From an uncultured Amaricoccus sp. (lineage in GTDB: Bacteria; Pseudomonadota; Alphaproteobacteria; Rhodobacterales; Rhodobacteraceae), in the NCBI RefSeq assembly GCF_937891315.1, contig NZ_CALAGI010000132.1:1-30756 (forward strand): a stretch of DNA of 30,756 nt, written 5' to 3'. This document shows, piece by piece, positions 18,163 through 25,495 of this stretch. Positions within the stretch are counted from its first letter, which is position 1. Each line of letters begins with the position of its first letter. A program made the position numbers and the translations under genes. The notes beneath the pieces were generated by a model that saw only the letters and a program-made list of their open reading frames with translations, was not told the origin of the DNA and did not search any database.

Positions 18163-19251
18163 ATGACTACGACGGTCAATGACGACGACGCCCTCGTGGA
18201 CTGCCGATCGGTCTGGAAGGTGTTCGGCAAGGCGGCGCCGGCCGCGATGCGCGCCATCGCGGAACGCGGCCTCGGCAAACGCGAAGTGCTGAAGGAGTTC
18301 GGCTGCGTCGTCGGTGTCTCCGACGCGACCCTGCAGGTTCGCCGGGGCGAGATCTTCTGCATCATGGGCCTGTCGGGCAGCGGCAAATCGACGCTGATCC
18401 GCATGCTGAACCGTCTGATCGATCCGACCGGCGGCCAGGTCTTCGTCAAGGGGAAGGACATCGGAAAGCTCGGCGCCGCCGAGCTTCGCTCGCTTCGCGC
18501 GAAGCACATCGCCATGGTCTTTCAGTCCGTCGCGCTGCTTCCGCACCGGACCGTGCTGGAGAACGCCGCCTTCGGCCTCGAGGTGCAGGGAACGTCCAAG
18601 GCCGACCGCGACCGGACCGCCGAGGCGGCTCTGGCCAAAGTGGGTCTCGCCGACTGGATCCATCGCTACCCGAGCGAACTCTCGGGTGGGATGCAGCAGC
18701 GCGTCGGCCTCGCCCGGGCGCTGACCTCGGACCCCGAGATCATCCTGATGGACGAGCCCTTCTCGGCACTCGACCCGCTGATCCGCCGCCAGCTGCAGGA
18801 CGAGTTCCGCGAACTCACCAAGTCGCTCGGCAAATCGGCCGTCTTCATCACCCACGACCTCGACGAGGCGATCCGCATCGGCGACCGCATCGCCATCATG
18901 AAGGACGGCGTCATCATCCAGGTAGGCACCGCCGAGGAGATCATCCTCGACCCGGCCGACGCCTATGTCGCCGACTTTGTCGCGGGTATCTCGCGGCTGC
19001 ATCTGATCAAGGCGCATTCGGTCATGGTGCCGGTAGACGCGTGGCAGGCGGAAAAGCCGGGGATCGCCGTCGATACCCTCGACCATACGTCGCCCGAGGC
19101 GGACATCGATGCGCTCATCGACCTGACCCTCGCGACGAAAGGCGAAGGGATCGCGGTGCTTGACGCCGGCTCGGTGGTCGGTGTCGTCACGCCGCGGAGC
19201 CTGCTCCTCGGCGTCAAGGGGGCGCAGACGGCCGCGCCTGCGCACGGCTGA
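18163..19251 (+). CDS. betaine/proline-type ABC transporter ATP-binding protein (ProV/OpuAA family)
   Basis: This 362-residue ATPase has Walker A GLSGSGKST at 69-77, signature LSGGMQQR at 173-180, Walker B IILMDE at 193-198, and the H-loop FITHDLDEAIRIGDR. The N-terminal extension with VWKVFGKAAPAAMRAI before the nucleotide domain and a C-terminal CBS-like tail (about 260-350) are typical of ProV/OpuAA, whose tail can sense ionic strength. An ATG at 18157 lies only two bases from GGAGG, so the ATG at 18163, eight bases away, is chosen. It powers the two permeases that follow. Confidence 0.94.
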   Translation: MTTTVNDDDALVDCRSVWKVFGKAAPAAMRAIAERGLGKREVLKEFGCVVGVSDATLQVRRGEIFCIMGLSGSGKSTLIRMLNRLIDPTGGQVFVKGKDIGKLGAAELRSLRAKHIAMVFQSVALLPHRTVLENAAFGLEVQGTSKADRDRTAEAALAKVGLADWIHRYPSELSGGMQQRVGLARALTSDPEIILMDEPFSALDPLIRRQLQDEFRELTKSLGKSAVFITHDLDEAIRIGDRIAIMKDGVIIQVGTAEEIILDPADAYVADFVAGISRLHLIKAHSVMVPVDAWQAEKPGIAVDTLDHTSPEADIDALIDLTLATKGEGIAVLDAGSVVGVVTPRSLLLGVKGAQTAAPAHG

Positions 19252-19261
19252 GGGGAAAGAC

Positions 19262-20107
19262 ATGGACACCTCCGATATCGCCGACGCCTTCGACACCGCG
19301 GTCGACAACGCCCTCACCTGGGTGAGCGACAATGGCACCTGGCTGTTTGATGGCCTCCGAGCCCTCTTCGAGGGCTTCTACGATGCCGTGCTGTGGCTGC
19401 TCACGGTGGCGCCGTGGCCGGCGCTCACGATCCTGCTCGGGATCATCGCCTGGCGCGTTCTTGGCCGCGTGGCTGGCCTTCTGACCGCCTTGGGCCTCGC
19501 CATCTGCTGGGCCATGGGGCTTTGGCCGGAGACCATGGATACTTTCGCACTCGTCATCACCGCGACCGCGCTGGCGCTGCTGATCGGCCTGCCGCTTGGC
19601 GTGCTCGCGGGCTTCTTCCCGGCGCTCGACCATGCGGTCGAGCCGATCCTCGACCTCATCCAGACGCTGCCGCCCTATATCTATCTCCTGCCGGCGATCG
19701 CGCTCCTCGGCTTCGGGCCCGCGACGGCGCTTCTCGCCACGCTGATCGTCGCAATGCCGCCGGCGATCCGACTGACCTCGCTCGGCATCCGGCAAACGCC
19801 GATCCAGTTTGTCGAGCTCGGGCAATCGACCGGCATGACGGCCGCGCAGATGTTCTGGAAGATCCGACTGCCCTTCGCCTTGCCGAGCATCATGGCAGGT
19901 ATCAACCAGAGCCTGATGATGGCCTTCGGCATGGTGGTGATCGCCGGCATTGTCGGCTCCGGCGGGCTCGGCGAGACGATCTACGAAGCGATTCGCAAGC
20001 TCGACATCGCCAAGTCGATCGACGCCGCCATCGCCATCGTCGTCCTCACGATGGTGATCGACCGCATCACGCAGAACGCCATCCCGACCGGAAAGGACAA
20101 GCCATGA
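19262..20107 (+). CDS. betaine ABC transporter permease 1 (ProW/OpuAB family)
   Basis: This 281-residue inner-membrane protein has an amphipathic N-terminal part and about six membrane helices, for example LTILLGIIAWRVLG, FALVITATALALLIGLPLGVLAGF and AFGMVVIAGIVGSGGLG. The EAA-type coupling loop FVELGQSTGMTAAQMFWKIRLP, which docks on the ATPase, is intact. The ATG at 19262 follows GAGGGGAAA (19250-19258) ten bases after the ATPase stop; the open frame extends back into the ATPase gene but is not coding there. Its stop overlaps the second permease start as ATGA. Two different permeases suggest a heterodimeric channel. Confidence 0.93.
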   Translation: MDTSDIADAFDTAVDNALTWVSDNGTWLFDGLRALFEGFYDAVLWLLTVAPWPALTILLGIIAWRVLGRVAGLLTALGLAICWAMGLWPETMDTFALVITATALALLIGLPLGVLAGFFPALDHAVEPILDLIQTLPPYIYLLPAIALLGFGPATALLATLIVAMPPAIRLTSLGIRQTPIQFVELGQSTGMTAAQMFWKIRLPFALPSIMAGINQSLMMAFGMVVIAGIVGSGGLGETIYEAIRKLDIAKSIDAAIAIVVLTMVIDRITQNAIPTGKDKP

Positions 20108-20943
20108 CCCTCTCCCCCGGCGCGTGGATCGCACCCGCCGTCGACTGGCTGAACACCAATGCGCACGGCCTCTTCGCGGCGATTGGCATCTTCATCGAGG
20201 CCGTTCTCGGCAGCCTCCAGGCGGCACTGCTCTTCCCGCCAGCCTGGGCGTCGATCCTGCTCGTCGCCACCCTCGCATTGGTATTGCTCGGCTGGCGAAT
20301 GGCGCTCCTCGCCGTCGTGGCGCTCGGCTTCTGCTTTGTCATGGACCTCTGGAAGCAGTCGATGGAGACCGTCGCACTCGTCTCCGTCTCGGTGGCGATC
20401 TCCTGCGTGATCGCCGTCCCGCTGGGCATTCTCGCGGCGCGCCGCCCTCGGCTGGAGGCATCGCTGCGACCTGTCCTCGACATCATGCAGACCGTGCCGC
20501 CATGGGTCTACCTGATCCCGGCGGTGATGATCTTCAGCCTCGGACGGGTGCCGGCGATTATCGCGACCATCGTCTATGGCATCCCGCCCATGCTGAGACT
20601 AACCACGCTGGCCTTCAAGCAGGTGCGCAAGGACCTGATCGAACTCGGCCAGGCGATCGGAGCAGCGCCGCGGGCGATCCTCTTCAAGATCGAGTTGCCG
20701 TCCGCGATACCGACGCTCGCCGTGGGGCTCAACCAGTGCATCCTTCTCTCTCTCGCCATGGTCGTCCTTGCCGGGCTGGTCGGCGCCGGCGGCCTTGGTG
20801 CCGAGGTCACCCGGGGGCTCACGCGCATGGAGATGGGCCTTGGTCTTCGCGCCGGTCTCGCTATCGTCGCCGTTGCCATCCTGCTTGACAGGCTCTCGCG
20901 CGCCGCCCTGCGAAGCAGGCATGTGCGCGCGGTTCGCGGCTGA
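20104..20943 (+). CDS. betaine ABC transporter permease 2 (ProW/OpuAB family)
   Basis: This 279-residue paralogue of the preceding permease has the same plan: hydrophobic segments SILLVATLALVLLGWRMALL, TVALVSVSVAISCVIAVPLG and VYLIPAVMIFSLG, and the coupling loop LIELGQAIGAAPRAILFKIELP. The ending LDRLSRAALRSRHVRAVRG is strongly basic and cytoplasmic. The start ATG overlaps the stop of permease 1. Both permeases are full length, so the importer looks functional. Sequence divergence between the two suggests an old duplication, not a recent one. Confidence 0.93.
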   Translation: MTLSPGAWIAPAVDWLNTNAHGLFAAIGIFIEAVLGSLQAALLFPPAWASILLVATLALVLLGWRMALLAVVALGFCFVMDLWKQSMETVALVSVSVAISCVIAVPLGILAARRPRLEASLRPVLDIMQTVPPWVYLIPAVMIFSLGRVPAIIATIVYGIPPMLRLTTLAFKQVRKDLIELGQAIGAAPRAILFKIELPSAIPTLAVGLNQCILLSLAMVVLAGLVGAGGLGAEVTRGLTRMEMGLGLRAGLAIVAVAILLDRLSRAALRSRHVRAVRG

Positions 20944-20954
20944 GGGAGGCGCAA

Positions 20955-21743
20955 ATGAAAACGTTCTTCGGAATTGTCGGCGGCAACGGGTGGATCGGCG
21001 GCTCCACCGCCCGCGCGGTGGTGGCGGCCGGTCTGGTCAGTCCGCGCGACCTCACCCTGTCCTGCCGACGCGCCCCGCCCGCCTGGCTGCCCGAGGCCCA
21101 TTGGACTCACGACAACCAGGAGCTCGCGGGCCGGTCCGACGTGGTGATCCTTTCGGTCCGCCCCCAGGACTGGCCTTCCGTCCGGATCTCCGCGCCGGGA
21201 AAGCTCGTGATCTCGTTCATGGCCGGGGTTACGCTCAACGACATCGCCACGCGGCTCGGCACTGAGCGGGTTGTTCGCGCGCTCCCGAACGCCGCGGCCG
21301 AGGTGGGACTATCGTACACTCCATGGACGGCCACCGAGCTGGTTTCCGCCGAAGACCGCGAGATCGTGCAGCGGCTCCTCGGCACGTTCGGCAGCGGCGA
21401 CGAATTGGAGAGCGAGGCGCAGATCGACTATATGACCGGCCTTTCCGGAGCCGGCCCAGCCTACCCGGCGCTACTTGCCGCGGCCCTCATCCGCGACGCG
21501 ATCGCAAACGGGCTCGCTCCCGAGGTCGCCCGCCGTTCGGTGGTTGCGCTCATGGTCGGCGCCGGTCGGCTTCTCGAAAAGCCCGGCGCGGATCCCCAGG
21601 CGACAGTGGCGACCTTCGTCGACTACCGTGGCGTGATCGCGGCCGCCATCGAGACGATGCGCGCCCGCGGCTTCGACACTGCCGTCTCGGCAGGACTGGC
21701 CGCGGCGCTCGAGAAGTCGCGCGCCCTGTGCGCGCCGACGTGA
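20955..21743 (+). CDS. pyrroline-5-carboxylate reductase family protein
   Basis: This 262-residue NAD(P)H-dependent reductase of the ProC family has a Rossmann N-terminus FGIVGGNGWIGGSTAR (GxGxxG-like with an extra N), the VILSVRPQDW strand-loop, ISFMAGVTLNDI, VVRALPNAAAEVG (the conserved RAMPNT-like text) and the C-terminal GLSGAGPAYPALLAAALIRDAI dimer helix. The usual SPGGTT loop is altered to VDYRGVIAA, which touches the substrate site, so the substrate may not be P5C. In this operon it could reduce a cyclic imine derived from the imported betaine. The start is 12 bases after the permease stop with ribosome site GGGAGG. Confidence 0.85.
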   Translation: MKTFFGIVGGNGWIGGSTARAVVAAGLVSPRDLTLSCRRAPPAWLPEAHWTHDNQELAGRSDVVILSVRPQDWPSVRISAPGKLVISFMAGVTLNDIATRLGTERVVRALPNAAAEVGLSYTPWTATELVSAEDREIVQRLLGTFGSGDELESEAQIDYMTGLSGAGPAYPALLAAALIRDAIANGLAPEVARRSVVALMVGAGRLLEKPGADPQATVATFVDYRGVIAAAIETMRARGFDTAVSAGLAAALEKSRALCAPT

Positions 21744-21760
21744 TCGGAGGGACAGTTCCA

Positions 21761-22360
21761 ATGCCGCGCGACCCCGAACTCCAGGTCTTCGTCGATGCGG
21801 CGATCGCCGCCTTTGCCGAGGCCGCACCCTGTCCAGAAGCGCGGGCATCCCTGCGGCGGATAGCGACCGCGCTCGCGAGTTCGGCGCCTCGGCGCGAACG
21901 GCCGGGCAGCCAGCTTCCGGTCTGCTCTCATCTCGAGGGCGCCCTCGCGGTCGACCCGGGGCGACCGTCGCTGCGGCGCCTGGTCGCTGCCTTCCGTGCG
22001 ATAGAGCCTGATCTCGAATGGGTCCGGCGGGCAAGCTACGACGGGACGGCCAGCGCCAACTTCGTCGATGGCCACGCCAACACGATGATCCTCGGGCCGG
22101 CCGGGCTGGAAAACCGGACCGACGTTTGGTTCGGAGCTTCGCTTCTTGCGCCCCGCGTGCGCTACACCGACCATTCGCACGCGCCAGAGGAGACCTACCT
22201 CGTGCTCTCCCCTGGCGAGTTCCGCCAAGGCGACGGCGATTGGTTCACGCCGGGCGTCGGCGGGTCCTTCTACAATGTCCCCTTCGTCACCCACGCCATG
22301 AAATCGGGCGACGCTCCACTCTTCGCCCTCTGGGCGCTCTGGGTCGAGGCAAGTCGCTGA
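21761..22360 (+). CDS. dddQ: DddQ-type dimethylsulfoniopropionate lyase family cupin
   Basis: This 199-residue cupin belongs to the DMSP lyase family (PF16867). Predicted metal ligands and catalytic residues are Y135, H138, H140, E144, Y146 and H178, in RYTDHSHAPEETYLVLSPGEF and FYNVPFVTHAM. As I recall DddQ numbering (Y120, H123, H125, E129, Y131, H163), all six sit at one constant offset of 15, so the active site is complete. DddQ splits DMSP into dimethyl sulfide and acrylate. The ATG at 21761 follows GGAGGGACAG; the open frame upstream overlaps the reductase gene and is not coding. No acrylate-utilisation genes are nearby, so another onium substrate is possible. It is the last gene of the operon. 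Confidence 0.8.
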   Translation: MPRDPELQVFVDAAIAAFAEAAPCPEARASLRRIATALASSAPRRERPGSQLPVCSHLEGALAVDPGRPSLRRLVAAFRAIEPDLEWVRRASYDGTASANFVDGHANTMILGPAGLENRTDVWFGASLLAPRVRYTDHSHAPEETYLVLSPGEFRQGDGDWFTPGVGGSFYNVPFVTHAMKSGDAPLFALWALWVEASR

Positions 22361-22541
22361 ACCCACATTGGAGCCCGCGCCTCATCCGCTGTTCGGTCCG
22401 CGCGCCCGGGCGCTGCGTGGTGTCTCAAATGAGGCGCCCGCGCAGATAGTGTGGATAGGCAGGGCTTGATGTGTGCTGTCGGTCATCCAGGCCGATAGCC
22501 CGTGCGCGGAGGGCGCCGCGGCGGCTGTCGCGTGAGCGCGA

Positions 22542-22991
22542 TCAGCCGTGCCGCGCCATACCGGGCCCGATGATGCGCGAGTTGTAGCGGGCGGCCGTCG
22601 CGCCGACGGCGGCGATATCGCGCGGCAGTTCGAAGCCGCCGGCGGCCATCTCGGCGAAGAAGCCCTCGAAACCACCGGGCGTCAGGACGGTAACGCAAGT
22701 GGCGCCCTCCGGTCCGGTGCGAAAGGTGTGGGGTGTGCCACGCGGGACGAAGGCGGTCTCCATCGGGCCGCGGCGAAAACGGACCCCGTCGACATCGAAA
22801 TCCATCACGCCGGAGAGAACCAGGAAGGTCTCGTCCTCGGCATCGTGCACGTGGGTCGGCGGGCCTTCCAACGGCCCCGCGACGCCATGCACGATCGACA
22901 TCGCGCCGCCGGTGTCCTCCGGCGAGAGCAGGGTGCGGTAGGTCGTGCCGTTCCAGACGTAGGGGTCCTGGCGGGGAGATTGCGCGTTCAT
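22542..22991 (-). CDS. cupin domain protein
   Basis: This 149-residue single cupin barrel has first-motif text PTHVHDAEDETFLVLSGVMDFDVDG (metal ligands expected at the two His and the Glu of ETF) and second-motif FVPRGTPHTFRTG. Such proteins are metal-binding enzymes (dioxygenases, isomerases) or sensors; the substrate cannot be assigned. The ATG at 22991 follows GAGAGGAAA; an upstream in-frame extension reads through the AT-rich divergent promoter and is rejected. It is transcribed away from a LysR gene 114 bases off, the classical arrangement in which the LysR protein controls its neighbour. The 181 bases between it and dddQ hold no gene or clear terminator. Confidence 0.85.
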   Translation of the reverse strand: MNAQSPRQDPYVWNGTTYRTLLSPEDTGGAMSIVHGVAGPLEGPPTHVHDAEDETFLVLSGVMDFDVDGVRFRRGPMETAFVPRGTPHTFRTGPEGATCVTVLTPGGFEGFFAEMAAGGFELPRDIAAVGATAARYNSRIIGPGMARHG

Positions 22992-23061
22992 CGGGGGATT
23001 TCCTCTCTGCGTTCGCGGTTGTCGCATTGGTGATGTCGCGCCATCGCTATCGCAGGTACCG

Positions 23062-23080
23062 ATCGATCTGTTAAATTGAT
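23062..23080. promoter_or_regulatory. candidate LysR binding site in the cupin/LysR divergent promoter
   Basis: ATCGAT (23062-23067) and ATTGAT (23075-23080) are inverted copies at 5 of 6 positions around a 7-base spacer, in a strikingly AT-rich stretch (23060-23105). The T-N11-A core is not centred in the palindrome, so the match to LysR boxes is imperfect. Confidence 0.3.
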
Positions 23081-23105
23081 TGTTTGTATGTAATATATCC
23101 ACAGC

Positions 23106-24095
23106 ATGAATTTATTGACCTTCGATCTCAACCTGCTGAAGGTGCTCGATGCCTTGCTGCGCGAGCGCTCGACAGTGCGCGCCGGTGAACGGATCGGCCT
23201 CTCGCAGCCGGCGGTCTCGGCGGCCCTTGCGCGGTTGCGGGCCGCCTTCGGCGATCCGCTGCTGGTCAGGGACGGGCAGAGCATGCGTCCCACCGAGTTC
23301 GCCCTCGAGTTGATGGCGCCGGTCGCGGCGTTGCTCGCGGAAACCGGCCGGCTGTTGGCGCGCCCGGCCTTCGACCCGGCGGTCGCCGCGCGGACGTTCC
23401 GCGTCACCGGCGCGGATTTCTTCAGCGAGATGCTGCTGCCCGCGCTGATGGCCGACCTGCAGCGTTCGGCGCCGCGCGTCATGGTGCGCTTCGGCGAGCC
23501 GCCCGGGCCCCAATCCTTCGACGAGCTCCATGAGGGACGGGTCGACCTCCTTCTTCTGCCAGAGGCGCCCTTTCCGCGCTGGGTGGACCATCGGCGGGTT
23601 CTGCGCGCGGCCTTCGTCCTTGTCGCCCGCCGGGATCATCCGATGCTGGACGCGGCGGGCATAGGCCCGGCGCGGGCGATGCCGATCGAGCTCTACGGCC
23701 GGCTGCGCCACGCGGTGTTCAAGGTGATCGATTCCGGGCCCGAGCTCGATGCCGCGGCGCTCTCGGCCGCCGGCATCGACCGTGAGATCGCTCTCTCAGT
23801 GACGACGTTCTCGGCCGTCTGGCGCGCGGCCGCCGCGAGCGACCTCGTCGGCATCATACCGCGTCGGATGGCGGCGAAAGTCGCCGGCCCCGCGGGCCTG
23901 GTCTTGCATCCGCTGCCGTTCCCGCTGCCGCGCGCCCGCCTGTGCATGGCCTGGCATCGGCGCGACACCGCGGCCGGCGACCATGCCTGGCTGCGCGACA
24001 AACTGGCAGAGCATCTGGCGGTGTTCGACGATGGGATCGACCCGCCGCTGTCCAGAAAGCAGGTCCGCCCTTCTCCCGACGAGCCTGGGCAGTGA
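23106..24095 (+). CDS. LysR-family transcriptional regulator
   Basis: This 329-residue regulator has the N-terminal LysR winged helix: FDLNLLKVLDALLRERSTVR, then RIGLSQPAVSAALARLRAAFGDPLLVR with the recognition helix around residues 32-50. A long linker helix and a type 2 periplasmic-binding fold (about 92-305) follow. The wording resembles NodD/NahR-like members (FDLNLLKVLDAL, ADFFSEMLLPALMADLQ). It is divergent from the cupin gene and so probably its activator. The effector is unknown. The ATG lies inside an AT-rich promoter with no strong ribosome site visible. It ends convergent with the AraC regulator, with 168 bases between. Confidence 0.9.
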   Translation: MNLLTFDLNLLKVLDALLRERSTVRAGERIGLSQPAVSAALARLRAAFGDPLLVRDGQSMRPTEFALELMAPVAALLAETGRLLARPAFDPAVAARTFRVTGADFFSEMLLPALMADLQRSAPRVMVRFGEPPGPQSFDELHEGRVDLLLLPEAPFPRWVDHRRVLRAAFVLVARRDHPMLDAAGIGPARAMPIELYGRLRHAVFKVIDSGPELDAAALSAAGIDREIALSVTTFSAVWRAAAASDLVGIIPRRMAAKVAGPAGLVLHPLPFPLPRARLCMAWHRRDTAAGDHAWLRDKLAEHLAVFDDGIDPPLSRKQVRPSPDEPGQ

Positions 24096-24263
24096 TCAAT
24101 CATGGGGCGCCACGTGACGGAACTCGGGCTGACCCCCGCGGCGCGCCGCGGGCTTGGCAAGGCGGGATCGCCGCGTCTTTCCGATCGGTCGTTCGCGCCA
24201 GGTCTATCCCGCCCGGCATGCTTCGGGTGACGCAAGCGAACGCGCGCCGGCGCCGTTCCGCCG

Positions 24264-25271
24264 CTATCCCGAACTGCCCCGTCCCGACAGCCGCCAGGCG
24301 CGGGGAGATGCGCCGCACAGGCGTCGGAAGGCGTTGGTGAAGGCGCTGGTGTCGGAATAGGCGAGCGCCGCGGCGATCTCGGTGACGCTGAGCCGCGTGC
24401 CCACGAGGAGGCGCTGGGCGATATCGACGCGGGTCTGGGCGAGGAGGGCGCGGAAGCTCGTCTCCTCGCGCCGCAGCGCGCGCTCGAGAATGCGCGGGTG
24501 CATGACGAGCGCCTCGGCGAGGTCATCGATCCGCACGTCGCCGAAGATGATCCGGGAGCGGAGCAGGCGGACGAGCTGGTCCGAGGTCCGCGGCGTCTCA
24601 ACCGCCCAGTAGTCGCTGACCCGTTCGGCGAGCGCGGCCCGCAGCGCCGCGTCGGCGCCCTTGACCGGCAGGTCGAGCATGGCGCTCGGAAAGACCAGCG
24701 CGGTCTGGCTGGCGTCGAAGGTGACGGGCACGCCGAAGTGGCGGCGGTAGGGCGCGGGATCGGCGGGGGCCCCGCGGGCGAGAAGCACCTGCTCGGGGAC
24801 CGCGCCGCAGAGTTCGCGCATCAGGTTGAACCCGATGGCGATCGAGCCGTCCTCCATGTGCTCGGCGCCCGGCGCCTGGCGTTCGTAGACTGCGTAGCCG
24901 GCCCAGGCGGTTCCGTCGCGCACCATGAGGTAGGGCACGCCGCCGCGGACGTAGCGGTGCTGGTTCTCGACAAGGTCGAGAAGAGCGCGGCCCCAGGTCG
25001 GCGCCTGGCGCATCAGCTGGCCGACGACGCCGAGGCTCTCGGTGCCGTTCGCGGCGCCGACGAGCAGGCCGAAGTGGGCGCAGCCGGTTCGCTCGGCGCC
25101 GAGCGCCAGCAGCCGGCAGGCGGCGGGAAAGGGAACGCGGGCCTCGCGGTCCGCGAGGTCGGCGAGTGCGACGCCCGCGTCCGCGGCGAGTGCCTCGGGA
25201 TCGAGGCCGCGCTCGCGCACCAGCGTGGGCACGTCGCTCAGCGCGCCCACGCGTTGCCAGCCGTGCGACAT
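24264..25271 (-). CDS. AraC-family regulator with arabinose-binding-like N-domain (OruR/ArgR-like)
   Basis: This 335-residue regulator has an N-terminal PF12625-type ligand domain (about 10-200; LVRERGLDPEALAADAGVALADLADREARVP at the start) and a C-terminal AraC double helix-turn-helix (about 240-335; RIDDLAEALVMHPRILERALRREETSFRALLAQTR, then VTEIAAALAYSDTSAFTNAFRRLCGASP). The ATG at 25271 is chosen because GGGGAGG lies eight bases upstream; an in-frame ATG at 25313 would lack this. It is divergent from the BKACE gene, so it probably controls the BKACE-VOC-CMD block. Related regulators sense ornithine or carnitine-like metabolites, but the ligand here is unknown. Confidence 0.9.
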   Translation of the reverse strand: MSHGWQRVGALSDVPTLVRERGLDPEALAADAGVALADLADREARVPFPAACRLLALGAERTGCAHFGLLVGAANGTESLGVVGQLMRQAPTWGRALLDLVENQHRYVRGGVPYLMVRDGTAWAGYAVYERQAPGAEHMEDGSIAIGFNLMRELCGAVPEQVLLARGAPADPAPYRRHFGVPVTFDASQTALVFPSAMLDLPVKGADAALRAALAERVSDYWAVETPRTSDQLVRLLRSRIIFGDVRIDDLAEALVMHPRILERALRREETSFRALLAQTRVDIAQRLLVGTRLSVTEIAAALAYSDTSAFTNAFRRLCGASPRAWRLSGRGSSG

Positions 25272-25303
25272 CCTGCCTGCCTCCCCGGTGGGTCGATCAC
25301 GCC

Positions 25304-25328
25304 GATTTTCCACTTCGGTCGGAAATTC
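25304..25328. promoter_or_regulatory. inverted repeat in the AraC/BKACE divergent region
   Basis: GATTTTCC (25304-25311) and GGAAATTC (25321-25328) are complementary at 7 of 8 positions with a 9-base spacer, about 35 bases upstream of the AraC gene. It is a candidate binding site; AraC proteins more often use direct repeats, which lowers confidence. Confidence 0.3.
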
Positions 25329-25495
25329 GCAAGTCGCTCGCGCGGCGCCCGACTACAAAGCTGCCTGATCGGCAAGAAAGATTTCAGGAACCCGAACCAA
25401 CCAAGCAACCCTCGGCGCCTATTCGGAACAGCCTGGCCGATCCAACAGATCCGCGGGACGCAGGCTTGCGCCCTCGATCCATGAAGGAGGAAGAC

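Noticed and set aside
17671..19338. 555-codon open frame on the minus strand
   Set aside because: It lies antisense to the transporter binding protein and ATPase genes and has shadow-frame composition; no domain is visible.
22361..22541. GC-rich inverted repeats between dddQ and the cupin gene as a terminator
   Set aside because: Several alternative pairings exist around 22402-22442, but none has a T-tract or a clear single stem.
24135..24152. Perfect 18-bp palindrome of C and G between the LysR and AraC genes
   Set aside because: No U-tract follows on either strand and such runs are expected by chance in DNA this GC-rich; a role as a bidirectional terminator is possible but unsupported.
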